NCBI RefSeq assembly: GCF_018882405.1
Contig: NZ_JACVOO010000019.1
Coordinates: forward strand, 1 to 40,289
Reading direction: 5' to 3'
From: Polynucleobacter sp. 31A-FELB
GTDB taxonomy: Bacteria > Pseudomonadota > Gammaproteobacteria > Burkholderiales > Burkholderiaceae
Length of the DNA: 40,289 nt
The position numbers and the translations under genes were made by a program. Positions within the stretch are counted from its first letter, which is position 1; each line of letters starts with the position of its first letter. Of the stretch, positions 1 to 6,599 are shown piece after piece. The notes below the pieces were generated by a model. It did no database searches. It worked only from the letters and a program-made list of their open reading frames with translations, and was not told the DNA's origin.

Positions 1-65
1 TTCCAGCGCTCCCACATTAAAGCCTTCTGGGTAGCTGTGTAATAGATTCGAGGTCGTTGTTTCAT
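1..65 (-). CDS. IS30-like transposase, N-terminal fragment (left copy)
   Basis: Only the first 21 codons and part of the next are present; the gene runs out of the window to the left. The peptide begins MKQRPRIYYTATQKALMWER, which I recognise as the start of a common transposase group annotated as IS30 family, with the N-terminal helix-turn-helix and DDE domain still to come. The start is ATG at 65 with AAGGAG upstream. The 21 visible residues are identical to those of the right-hand copy. Family assignment rests on this short N-terminus only. Confidence 0.7.
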   Translation of the reverse strand, partial: MKQRPRIYYTATQKALMWERW

Positions 66-126
66 GAGCAACACTCCTTGCGCTTACGCAGTTAGTAGTG
101 TGTTGCATCGACGGGTTGAAATCAAG
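1..126 (-). mobile_element. 5' end of an IS30-like insertion sequence (left copy, truncated by window end)
   Basis: Positions 3-126 are the reverse complement of 40166-40289 with one mismatch (position 94 against 40198). Similarity stops sharply at 126/127, which marks the probable outer end of the element. It contains the transposase start codon, a Shine-Dalgarno-like AAGGAG eight bases before it, and about 60 bases of leader. The rest of the element lies outside the window, so its length, other terminal repeat and target duplication cannot be seen. Confidence 0.85.
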
Positions 127-155
127 GTCGGATTCCGTCTATCGCTCATTAACTT

Positions 156-194
156 GGCAGCTGTCCGCTTATGAGTAAAGAGCGGACAACTGCC
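156..194. repeat. Strong inverted repeat downstream of the nuclease operon
   Basis: GGCAGCTGTCCGCT at 156-169 and AGCGGACAACTGCC at 181-194 form a 14-bp stem with one mismatch and an 11-base loop. It lies 25 bases after the stop codon of the minus-strand nuclease gene. A terminator role is possible from position, but neither strand shows a T-run after the stem, so the function is open. It also lies only about 30 bp from the insertion-sequence edge. Confidence 0.6.
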
Positions 195-219
195 TGATAG
201 CACTCTGGGCTAGCCCAAC

Positions 220-1881
220 TTAGGCTGTATTTGCGACGATATGCGCCACAACATGATCAATTTGATCTGGTGTTGGGTTAATAAGAATGTATCGGTCCGG
301 TAACAGTAGTTTTGAGCCAGAGACTTCCCAATTAAGAATTAAATGGTTCTCCATCAAAATAAGTAAGCGTTCGATAAACAACCGCGCAGCCTGTTCAACG
401 CCTTTGGTATGGCTTTGGAGTATGTCTTTCGTGCCAAAGAAATACGCATCCTTCTGCCATTGGACGATATATGTCGCATAATTTCTAGACGTCATATTCT
501 CGCCATCAATTCGGGGTTTAGCTTGTCTGTAATTCATCCCAAAAATCCCGAGTTGACCCATCGCTGAATTTTTCTCAAGATAATGAACCACCCAATCTGG
601 ATAACCTTCGGAATTCAATTTATTGGCAGTATTGATTTGCGCTAAATAATTAATAGCTTTTGCAAACGATAAGTAGCTAGAGCCTTTACCATTTTTAGAG
701 TCAGAAAAATGCTCACTCATTGGCACTGGAAGCATCCTGCGTAATTGCCAAGATCCGTCGGTAGTAAGTCGGCTCAAGCCCAGGAAGGTTTCATGTGGAA
801 GGGAGAGTTGCGATAGGGCGGCTGAAGCGCTTTCCCCCTTAAGCACCATCAGATCATGAATTTTCTGTAAGTTATCAGGGCTAATTTGAAAGCTAGCTGA
901 TGCCACCCCAATTAGCTCAGCAGACTGGTTTTGGCTCTTTTCACTCATGGGTGAATATTCAGTACATAAGCGCGCCATAAGAGCAGTAAAGAGACTTTCG
1001 TTAGCAATATCCACCTTGGTTAGATATAGGATGGGGGTTAACTGCGCTAATACATCTTGAATAAATTGCTTGAGTGATTTTGATCCGCCGCTAGTATTGC
1101 TAACCTCTAGCGCAACTAATGTATCGCCAAACTGTTGAGTCTTGAATAAATCGATCTTTCGTTGGCGACGAACTAGGTAACTCGGTCTTGCAGATGCAAA
1201 TCCATTGCCCGCTTCAAATTCTGAATCAGGACGGAATGTGAACACTTCAATCCATATTGATCGATCACCCAATTGCACAACAAAATCACAGCTAAGCGTT
1301 TGTCTTGCATTATTAAGTCGCTTATCAAATGGGTAGATTACTGGGCAGGCAAAGCTAGCACCCTCAGGCAATAGTTCGGTAAGTAGGTTGGCGACAATGA
1401 GCTCGTATTTTGAGCGGCAAGCATGACCACCAGAGCTAATCGAATAGGCAGTCATAGGAAATAGCTGCAGAATTTGCTTCTTCCAACCTTGGACTGTGAT
1501 CCATTCATTAAGTTTGCTGGGTAATTTAGAAATGCTATCGATATGGTGCTCCTCAATGTATTGGCAAACTTCTAAATAGGTCATGCCATGAAAAATAGTT
1601 GGCTTACCATCAGCAATTCCAGATTCAATATAAATCTGCTTTCTGACACTTACAATTTCACGCGCCGTTGCGTTCGGCATATGCTTGCGTACAAACTCTT
1701 TCATGCGTGGGTGGAAAGAGGGGTATTCCTTATTGATGTATCCAACGCTAGGTGAGAGTTGGGCGTTCTCATTCTTGTACTGAGAAACTTTAGAAATTAA
1801 TTCACTGATAATCAGTTCACGAAATTTAATTGATGTCAGGTTAGACATATTGTTGCTGGAGCGAGGTAAGAATGTTGCCAT
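220..1881 (-). CDS. PD-(D/E)XK-like nuclease of unknown function, last gene of the island operon
   Basis: This 553-residue protein was not recognised as a named family. Around residues 156-213 it shows a pattern typical of PD-(D/E)XK nucleases: RSKYE with E160 in a helix, a basic/aromatic stretch, CD with D199 ending one strand, and IEV with E212 in the next. A Y..RR..K segment follows (Y235 to K242), like the helix after the core in many such nucleases. The usual lysine of the E-x-K motif is replaced by valine (V213), so activity may be altered or use another base. Residues 1-150 are helical with many charged residues and may bind DNA or a partner. The C-terminal half, from about 265, has no motif I know. 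It starts with ATG at 1881; a second Met at residue 12 is possible. It is 68 bases downstream of the lipoprotein gene, on the same strand. Confidence 0.6.
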   Translation of the reverse strand: MATFLPRSSNNMSNLTSIKFRELIISELISKVSQYKNENAQLSPSVGYINKEYPSFHPRMKEFVRKHMPNATAREIVSVRKQIYIESGIADGKPTIFHGMTYLEVCQYIEEHHIDSISKLPSKLNEWITVQGWKKQILQLFPMTAYSISSGGHACRSKYELIVANLLTELLPEGASFACPVIYPFDKRLNNARQTLSCDFVVQLGDRSIWIEVFTFRPDSEFEAGNGFASARPSYLVRRQRKIDLFKTQQFGDTLVALEVSNTSGGSKSLKQFIQDVLAQLTPILYLTKVDIANESLFTALMARLCTEYSPMSEKSQNQSAELIGVASASFQISPDNLQKIHDLMVLKGESASAALSQLSLPHETFLGLSRLTTDGSWQLRRMLPVPMSEHFSDSKNGKGSSYLSFAKAINYLAQINTANKLNSEGYPDWVVHYLEKNSAMGQLGIFGMNYRQAKPRIDGENMTSRNYATYIVQWQKDAYFFGTKDILQSHTKGVEQAARLFIERLLILMENHLILNWEVSGSKLLLPDRYILINPTPDQIDHVVAHIVANTA

Positions 1882-1949
1882 GATGTTTTTACTTTCTAAA
1901 ATTACTGCATAAAAAAACGAAGAGTTAATGCTTAAGTAAGTCTTGAAAA

Positions 1950-2813
1950 TTAACCTGTGGTGTCCTCCGATCTGGCGCTAGCAATTTTTATTAAGGCCGC
2001 TTTAGTCTCTGGATCTTTGAGGTTTTGAGAGAGTGACTGGGTCAAAATCATTGAGTCCAACCTTGCCTTTGCTTTTGCAATGAGGCTTCGAAGGTCATTC
2101 AGTGCTTTAGTCTGTATTGCCAGCGATGATTGAAGTGGTCCAAGACGCTGACTCGCTGTTCTGATCGATGCCTCAAGGGACGCCCATTCCTTGCGTTTTA
2201 CAGATTCAAAATTAGAGAGAAGGTTCTCTTTTTCCTCTAATTGCTTATCGACCGAAGCCGTTTGGGCGTAAAGATCGGCCTGATTCATTGCCAGCACCGA
2301 GATCGCCTCATCATGCACGGCACGAACTTGCTTTTCACGGCTCTTATAAAAGGCGTCTACATTGTTAAATATCGCGTGGGCAGGTCCCAAGACAAAGACG
2401 AGGAGAAGCCAGACTACCGAGAGAGTTGATAGCGCAAGACAAGTGATTACAAATATCTTTAAGCCCAGGATTGAGCCAGCGATGGTTCTATCGCCACTCG
2501 TAAAGCCAGCACGTTTTGCAGCAAGACCTGTTGCCACGACTGAATTGGGGCAGATTGATAGATATGCCTCGCACGCTTCAAGCTTGGCAACCTCAAGCTG
2601 CATAGCAACTCGGTAGACTCGGTCGCGCTCCAGTTGAAGGGTTAACGTAGAGTTTTTAAAGCGGTCTTCGGTTTGAGCGGTACCATCATTCACACCTTGC
2701 TCGTATGGTGTGAGGGGTTTTGGTTGTGGTGGCCGCTGATCGCATCCAGTCAGTGAAAGCATGGTTGCCATGAGTAAGGAAATTGAAATTACAGCTTTGA
2801 TTTGTATACGCAT
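1950..2813 (-). CDS. Lipoprotein with internal membrane segment and long coiled coil, unknown function
   Basis: The 287-residue product starts with a signal sequence ending in the lipobox LTGC (C24), so it should be lipidated. Asp follows the cysteine, the classic inner-membrane retention signal in enterobacteria. Residues 25-110 are hydrophilic with two further cysteines (C81, C88). A strong hydrophobic segment lies at about 117-143, and residues 155-260 are charged and heptad-like, consistent with a coiled coil. If both anchors are real, the first part is periplasmic and the coiled coil cytoplasmic, which is unusual. The start overlaps the end of the upstream winged-helix gene by 25 bases, which points to translational coupling. 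No homologous family was recognised. Confidence 0.65.
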   Translation of the reverse strand: MRIQIKAVISISLLMATMLSLTGCDQRPPQPKPLTPYEQGVNDGTAQTEDRFKNSTLTLQLERDRVYRVAMQLEVAKLEACEAYLSICPNSVVATGLAAKRAGFTSGDRTIAGSILGLKIFVITCLALSTLSVVWLLLVFVLGPAHAIFNNVDAFYKSREKQVRAVHDEAISVLAMNQADLYAQTASVDKQLEEKENLLSNFESVKRKEWASLEASIRTASQRLGPLQSSLAIQTKALNDLRSLIAKAKARLDSMILTQSLSQNLKDPETKAALIKIASARSEDTTG

Positions 2814-3601
2814 ATAAATTTTTCCTGAAGGTGTTTAGGAATAGGGAATGACTCAGTTTTAAGAGTCCAGCGGCCTTGATTATTTTTGAACCAGAGTGGA
2901 ACTGAGCCCGAGTTCATCGCCACGGTATATCTATCGCAAATGGATTGACGGTCTGTCAGCAATAAAAATCGATCAACTTTCTTATCGATCAAGGCAACGG
3001 AAACGTTGTAAATAAATTGGTTGAGCATTCTTGAGAAGCGAGGCGAGAGCTCTATTTCCAGACCGGTCTTAGAGTTATCATGATGTAACCAAAGGCAATC
3101 AACTATTTTTTCATTGGCCTTATGCGGCTCAGTATTTAGATATTCAGGAACAAAATCTAATATATTTCCATCGGTTAGATTGTCATATGTGATGGATTGA
3201 CTAATAAAATCATGACGTAATTTGTCTTGCCTAATCTTATTAGGGTCAACTAATCTATAGTTAACAGTCTCATCAAGACCATATTGCCGTAAAAAATCTA
3301 AGCCTTGTTTCGTCAGACTAATGATGTAGCGAGCTGTTCCATGAACATATCCACCACTCGCCGTTTTTGTCTTTTTTAGCAAGCCTTTATCGACTAGTTT
3401 TTGACAGACGCCTAGACGGGTCGCGCCTGAAACTTTGTCTATCAAAGCTGGTGTGCTAACACCCCAACGCAATACCCAATAGCACACGGTAAATGCTCTC
3501 TTGCGGCTGTATTCCAGTGTAGTTAGTCCATTCAATGCTTTGGCACGGCTAGCTAATAAAGCCAATTGACGGTCGCTGGAGACCTTAGTTTTATCTGCCA
3601 T
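2789..3601 (-). CDS. Winged-helix protein with possible relaxase/nuclease-like C-terminal domain (MOBC-like candidate)
   Basis: The protein has 270 residues. Residues 28-107 read as a MarR-like winged helix: the pattern TTLEYSRKRAF, a recognition-helix-like stretch near 50-72, then a wing and the helix SLTKQGLDFL. The C-terminal part has H130, D168 (IVDCLWL) and E182/E184 (LEIEL) followed by R188 and R191, a D...ExE arrangement like that of restriction-endonuclease-fold proteins. Known MOBC relaxases (prototype TraX of plasmid pAD1) and the Replic_Relax family combine these two parts, and TraX has a conserved Glu near residue 28 as here (E30). The tyrosine reported right after the catalytic acids in TraX is not obvious here. 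The gene overlaps the upstream 77-aa gene by 11 bases and the downstream lipoprotein gene by 25. A plain transcription regulator is the main alternative. Confidence 0.5.
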   Translation of the reverse strand: MADKTKVSSDRQLALLASRAKALNGLTTLEYSRKRAFTVCYWVLRWGVSTPALIDKVSGATRLGVCQKLVDKGLLKKTKTASGGYVHGTARYIISLTKQGLDFLRQYGLDETVNYRLVDPNKIRQDKLRHDFISQSITYDNLTDGNILDFVPEYLNTEPHKANEKIVDCLWLHHDNSKTGLEIELSPRFSRMLNQFIYNVSVALIDKKVDRFLLLTDRQSICDRYTVAMNSGSVPLWFKNNQGRWTLKTESFPIPKHLQEKFICVYKSKL

Positions 3602-3824
3602 AGTCAGACTCCGCAGCAGATTGAGTCGACGCTGCCACTTGGTAAGTCCTTAAGTCATCGAAATCAATTTGGGTGTGCTGACACCAGCTGTCGATAGCTG
3701 ATGAATAGACATTCTTTAGGGTATTCGGTAGCCATAAAGGCCGGGTTTGGTGTGGATCTAATTGCATGAGGCGCTCCAAGGTTTTATGTAAGAGTCTTCC
3801 AAAAGCAGATGCTTCGGAAATCAC
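3591..3824 (-). CDS. Small hypothetical protein, first gene of the island operon
   Basis: This 77-residue open frame on the minus strand runs into the winged-helix gene with an 11-base overlap, which is the best evidence that it is real. The start is a GTG at 3824 and is not well supported: no clear Shine-Dalgarno sequence precedes it. The sequence is soluble and rich in leucine, with no signal peptide, cysteine motif or recognised domain. The short leading position before a DNA-binding protein would suit a small DNA-binding or accessory protein, but nothing in the residues proves that. Confidence 0.45.
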   Translation of the reverse strand: MISEASAFGRLLHKTLERLMQLDPHQTRPLWLPNTLKNVYSSAIDSWCQHTQIDFDDLRTYQVAASTQSAAESDYGR

Positions 3825-3883
3825 CCACCGATACTGTCTAGTGGATGTACTTCATAAAAATCCGGGAGGCCGGGTATTACTGC

Positions 3884-3999
3884 ATATCTCTTATTAATGG
3901 CTTGGTGACTGTAAATTTAAAAATTAGCCACATACTTACTTAACGGCTATTTTTCCGAAAACTTTAATTTATTTTTCATTTATTTTTAATAAGAGATAT
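3884..3999. repeat. Perfect 14-bp inverted repeat bounding an AT-rich segment
   Basis: ATATCTCTTATTAA at 3884-3897 and TTAATAAGAGATAT at 3986-3999 are exact reverse complements separated by 88 bases of very AT-rich sequence. The pair lies just upstream of the four-gene minus-strand operon, so it could be paired operators around its promoter, or an element of a replication or transfer origin. Confidence 0.7.
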
Positions 4000-4094
4000 T
4001 TGAGCTAATGTTTTCTGCCCACTTACTTTTAGTGAGTGATCAAAAGCAGGGGAGCCAAAAAGTGTGGCCACGGCCTAGTGGCTCACGACAGGAA

Positions 4095-4112
4095 AAATCA
4101 CCCAAGTGATTT
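4095..4112. repeat. Short perfect hairpin
   Basis: AAATCAC (4095-4101) and GTGATTT (4106-4112) pair perfectly around a CCAA loop. Read on the minus strand the stem is followed by two further Ts, so it may be a weak terminator of a transcript coming from the large inverted repeat on its right. The function is not shown by sequence alone. Confidence 0.5.
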
Positions 4113-4153
4113 AGCAGTCCCAACTGCGATTTTCTGTTTTGGGGGCGCAGCCC

Positions 4154-4289
4154 GCCGCGCGAGCAAAGCTGCGCAAAGATAAGAACAGAGTCGGAGAATC
4201 ACCCTAAGGTGAGATGACTGACGTACTCGCGTGAGGGGATACCCAAAAGCGAGGCTGATTCTTGTCTTTGCGCGGCTTTTCCGTGCGGC
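4154..4289. ncRNA. Large branched inverted repeat: candidate structured RNA or transfer origin
   Basis: Three stacked blocks pair across the structure: 4154-4161 with 4282-4289, 4165-4170 with 4274-4279, and 4171-4185 with 4259-4273. Together they give about 29 base pairs, including a few G-U wobbles and one small internal loop. Inside are two more stems, TCACC/GGTGA at 4199-4212 and CTCGC/GCGAG at 4226-4253, so the whole folds as a junction with two arms. The G-U compatible changes hint at RNA on the plus strand, but the same symmetry would also fit a DNA hairpin at an origin of transfer. No promoter or T-rich terminator was clearly identified, so the strand is left open. Confidence 0.45.
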
Positions 4290-4531
4290 CTGCAAGCTGG
4301 CTTTTTAAGCGCGCAACATAGTGAAGTTAAATTGGGTGAGCGTCCAGCGTGAAGGGTAATTAAACTCCTTGGGAGCGCGTCCAGCGGGGCACAGCCCTTA
4401 ATTTACCGACCAATTGCCTTTAATGCCTCTCTTTATTGAGTGCAAATTCGATAGCATGTTTTTCATGAAGCAATAGCATTTTTGCTCGCACGTCCAAATG
4501 CTACGCATATGCCAGGAAAAGATAGATATCT

Positions 4532-4561
4532 ATGTCGTGATTATCGTAATAATCACGACAT
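4532..4561. promoter_or_regulatory. Perfect 13-bp dyad, candidate operator of the small membrane-protein gene
   Basis: ATGTCGTGATTAT (4532-4544) and its exact reverse complement (4549-4561) flank a CGTA centre, making a 30-bp palindrome that ends 46 bases before the small gene at 4608. The length and perfection are typical of a repressor operator; a transcript crossing it would also form a strong hairpin. No obvious -35/-10 pair could be assigned beside it. Confidence 0.5.
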
Positions 4562-4607
4562 GAGTAGTGCATTATTGGTGTTTTAGTCTAATCCAATAAG
4601 GCGCAAC

Positions 4608-4793
4608 ATGAACAACTTAACAAATCAGTTGCTCGCTGGCATCTTAGCCGCGATTCTCATATGCGCAGTTTTGCTAGGCATCCTAGCTTACACAATCAAT
4701 GACTCAATTGCGCATGCGTCTGCCGGACTTTCATATTCATTAGGGAATATATCTGATACTCTTTCATACCATTTAAAGAATCTTGCAAAATGA
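4608..4793 (+). CDS. Small single-pass membrane protein
   Basis: A 61-residue product with one strongly hydrophobic stretch at residues 8-29 and a short polar C-terminal tail (about 30-61) that could form an amphipathic helix. It starts with ATG; AAGG lies eight bases before it. It stands alone between the repeat-rich region and the convergent GIY-YIG gene and follows a perfect dyad, so it may be separately controlled. Small hydrophobic peptides of this kind include toxins, holin-like proteins and membrane regulators, but nothing in the residues picks one of these. Confidence 0.5.
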   Translation: MNNLTNQLLAGILAAILICAVLLGILAYTINDSIAHASAGLSYSLGNISDTLSYHLKNLAK

Positions 4794-4864
4794 ACGATCT
4801 ACTAATCACTTGTTGCTAAGAACGGGGATATTGTCGTTGCAGCAGTGAGCAGGGATTTCACGAT

Positions 4865-6133
4865 CTACCGTTTCCTAACTGGTTTTTTAAATGCGTCATC
4901 AATAGACCAGCCTCTCTTTAGTCTAGCGTAAACAGTCTTTTCCGGTATTCCGTAATGCCTCGCTGCATCAGCTTTAGTGCTGTATCGAACGCCTTCTACT
5001 GTAACGGCCATATTTTCAAGGCTTTGAGAATTGGTGTTCTGCGTTAACCCAATGGCATCCTCAATACTCCAGCCATAGGTCTTCATTCGCTGTTGTACAT
5101 TTTTGTAGTTAGCGCCAAATACTTCACAAACGTCTTTTAGAGATCTGTACCATTCCCCGCGTAAGAGTACTGGAGACCCCCAAGACCCTCCGCGAGCCCC
5201 ACCATCATTTAAGTTATAGCCGTTTGGAGCAAGAGAATTGTATTTAGCGATATAAAAACTCTCACGCTCACCTAAAAATCTGACGGATGACTTTTCGATT
5301 ACATCAATAGTGAAGGCTTCAGTGCCGAACTCACGAAATGCGGCGAGTAATCCATCGCCATGCTGATTTCCCGTGTGAATGCCCATCCTATGCTGCTTCC
5401 ATCGAGTTTTAAGATCGCCATCTGTCAATCCTACGTAACATTTCCCGTTCACGGTATTGTTTATCTTATAAATTATCCCAATGCGATCTTCACCGGCAGC
5501 ATTAGTAAACTTTGATTTTGGGTTATCCTCAAGCCCAACAGCCTGTTCAGGTGTTAAGCCCATATCTGTAAGTCGAGTAAAAAGCCTCTCTCTAGAGAGA
5601 TTAAACGCTCTGCCTAAGGCGGCTATACTTTTATATTCTATTCCGGCACAAATTATGGTGGCCCATCTTTTGGGGATGGGGGGCGGCTCAAAACCAAAAA
5701 TTTGGTTAAACGACCAGCCCAATCTTTTTCTATTTTCAGCCACTTTTTTAGAAAGTTTAAAGTGTCGAAAAGCATCACTAAGTGTTGCAAAAGCAATTCC
5801 GTCGACAGTAAATTCCTTATCCTTGGATTTTAAAAGCGCATTACTCTGCGAGACTTCAAAGGCCTCATCCAATGAGTGGCCGCCCCTGAGTCGAGACTGA
5901 ATTCGCGGGTAGGGTATTTGATAAAAAGCGGATGCCTCTTTAAGAGTTTTGTATTCCACTCCATCAACAACCCAAATTCTTCTATTAACCTTTTTTGTAA
6001 GCGCATCCTCTAAGCACATGCCGCTTTGTAACCTGAATTGAAGCGTGCCAGTTTCCATTCCATAGGCCTCGGCAGCCTCTCTCTGGCTTTTATATGCCAC
6101 ACCAAAAGCGGTATAACTGATCCCGATAGCCAT
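4865..6133 (-). CDS. GIY-YIG endonuclease with six NUMOD-like repeats
   Basis: This 422-residue protein has a GIY-YIG nuclease domain at about 218-312. It shows GIIY at 219-222, CYVG at 232-235, the likely catalytic Arg244 in RWKQH, the likely metal-ligand Glu291 before the YI motif, and the closing GYNLNDGG with N309. Around it lie six copies of a repeat of about 40 residues, with consensus G-x-x-Y-x-S/T...A...Y.I....V..R...G.S.E.A. Four copies come before the nuclease (near 9-47, 54-94, 107-147, 161-201) and two after it (322-363, 375-416). Such repeats resemble the DNA-binding modules of homing endonucleases and phage Seg-like nucleases. The start is ATG at 6133 with AGAGG nine bases upstream. 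It is a free-standing gene, not inside an intron that I can see. All catalytic residues appear present. Confidence 0.8.
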   Translation of the reverse strand: MAIGISYTAFGVAYKSQREAAEAYGMETGTLQFRLQSGMCLEDALTKKVNRRIWVVDGVEYKTLKEASAFYQIPYPRIQSRLRGGHSLDEAFEVSQSNALLKSKDKEFTVDGIAFATLSDAFRHFKLSKKVAENRKRLGWSFNQIFGFEPPPIPKRWATIICAGIEYKSIAALGRAFNLSRERLFTRLTDMGLTPEQAVGLEDNPKSKFTNAAGEDRIGIIYKINNTVNGKCYVGLTDGDLKTRWKQHRMGIHTGNQHGDGLLAAFREFGTEAFTIDVIEKSSVRFLGERESFYIAKYNSLAPNGYNLNDGGARGGSWGSPVLLRGEWYRSLKDVCEVFGANYKNVQQRMKTYGWSIEDAIGLTQNTNSQSLENMAVTVEGVRYSTKADAARHYGIPEKTVYARLKRGWSIDDAFKKPVRKR

Positions 6134-6462
6134 TTAAAACCTCTTTGTAGTTAATTCATGATAACGACTGGCGTGTAATTGAAGCGCGCAGAGTGACGTA
6201 AATCAACTGCTCCAGAGCAAAGAGAAAGGCGGTATAAATTCGGCCTAGGGGTCGCGATGATGGCGCCCAAGGCGCAGCAAATCAAATGCTCCATGGCAAA
6301 GAAGAGCTAAGCCTAAGCCAAATTATTGCCACCTCATCTAGGCCAAAATAGTTAAGCCACGCCTTGAGAGCATGAATTTAGCCCCCTTATCCCGTAGTTA
6401 GTGTGAAAGGAGGGGTTGTGACGGCTTGTTAATCTCTTACTTTTGGCTTACTTAAGCCTGGA
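6134..6462. other. Intergenic stretch with an imperfect direct repeat
   Basis: No gene seen in about 330 bases. An imperfect direct repeat occurs at about 6199-6225 and 6279-6304, sharing AAATCAA, TGCTCCA and GCAAAG in the same order and 80 bases apart. A short hairpin GGCTTA/TAAGCC lies at 6445-6458. The rest shows no clear site. It separates the GIY-YIG gene from the tRNA terminator. Confidence 0.4.
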
Positions 6463-6467
6463 AAAGC

Positions 6468-6502
6468 AAAAAGGCTTCTGAGTCAATTGACCTAGAAGCC
6501 TT
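6468..6502 (-). terminator. Rho-independent terminator of tRNA-fMet
   Basis: On the minus strand AAGGCTTCT and AGAAGCCTT form a perfect 9-bp stem (6494-6502 with 6471-6479), followed by TTTGCTTTT. It lies eight bases beyond the CCA end of the tRNA. Confidence 0.8.
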
Positions 6503-6510
6503 CTACTGTT

Positions 6511-6587
<77 letters not shown>

Positions 6588-6599
6588 TCTGAAGCTGAA

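Larger units (their letters stand above)
3825..4607. other. Non-coding, repeat-rich stretch between operon and small membrane protein
   Basis: About 780 bases without a convincing gene. From 3825 to 4000 it is strongly AT-rich. From about 4130 to 4420 it is GC-rich and full of inverted repeats. From 4440 on it is again AT-rich and ends in a perfect dyad. The structures are listed separately (3884-3999, 4095-4112, 4154-4289, 4532-4561). A decamer GCGTCCAGCG occurs twice, near 4342 and 4377. The sharp changes in composition and the density of dyads suggest cis-acting DNA of a mobile element, such as a transfer or replication origin, or a structured RNA. Confidence 0.6.

Noticed and set aside
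4098..4295. A 65-codon open frame on the minus strand
   Set aside because: It lies across the large inverted repeat, so its openness and composition follow from the repeat structure. There is no ribosome site and the product is Arg/Ala/Ser-rich with no domain.
3825..4607. CRISPR array or retron in the repeat-rich non-coding stretch
   Set aside because: There are no regularly spaced direct repeats and no cas or reverse transcriptase gene; the repeats are inverted and of different sequence.
5481..5900. A 139-codon frame opposite the GIY-YIG gene
   Set aside because: It is antisense to repeats with clear protein conservation and has no ribosome site or recognisable features.
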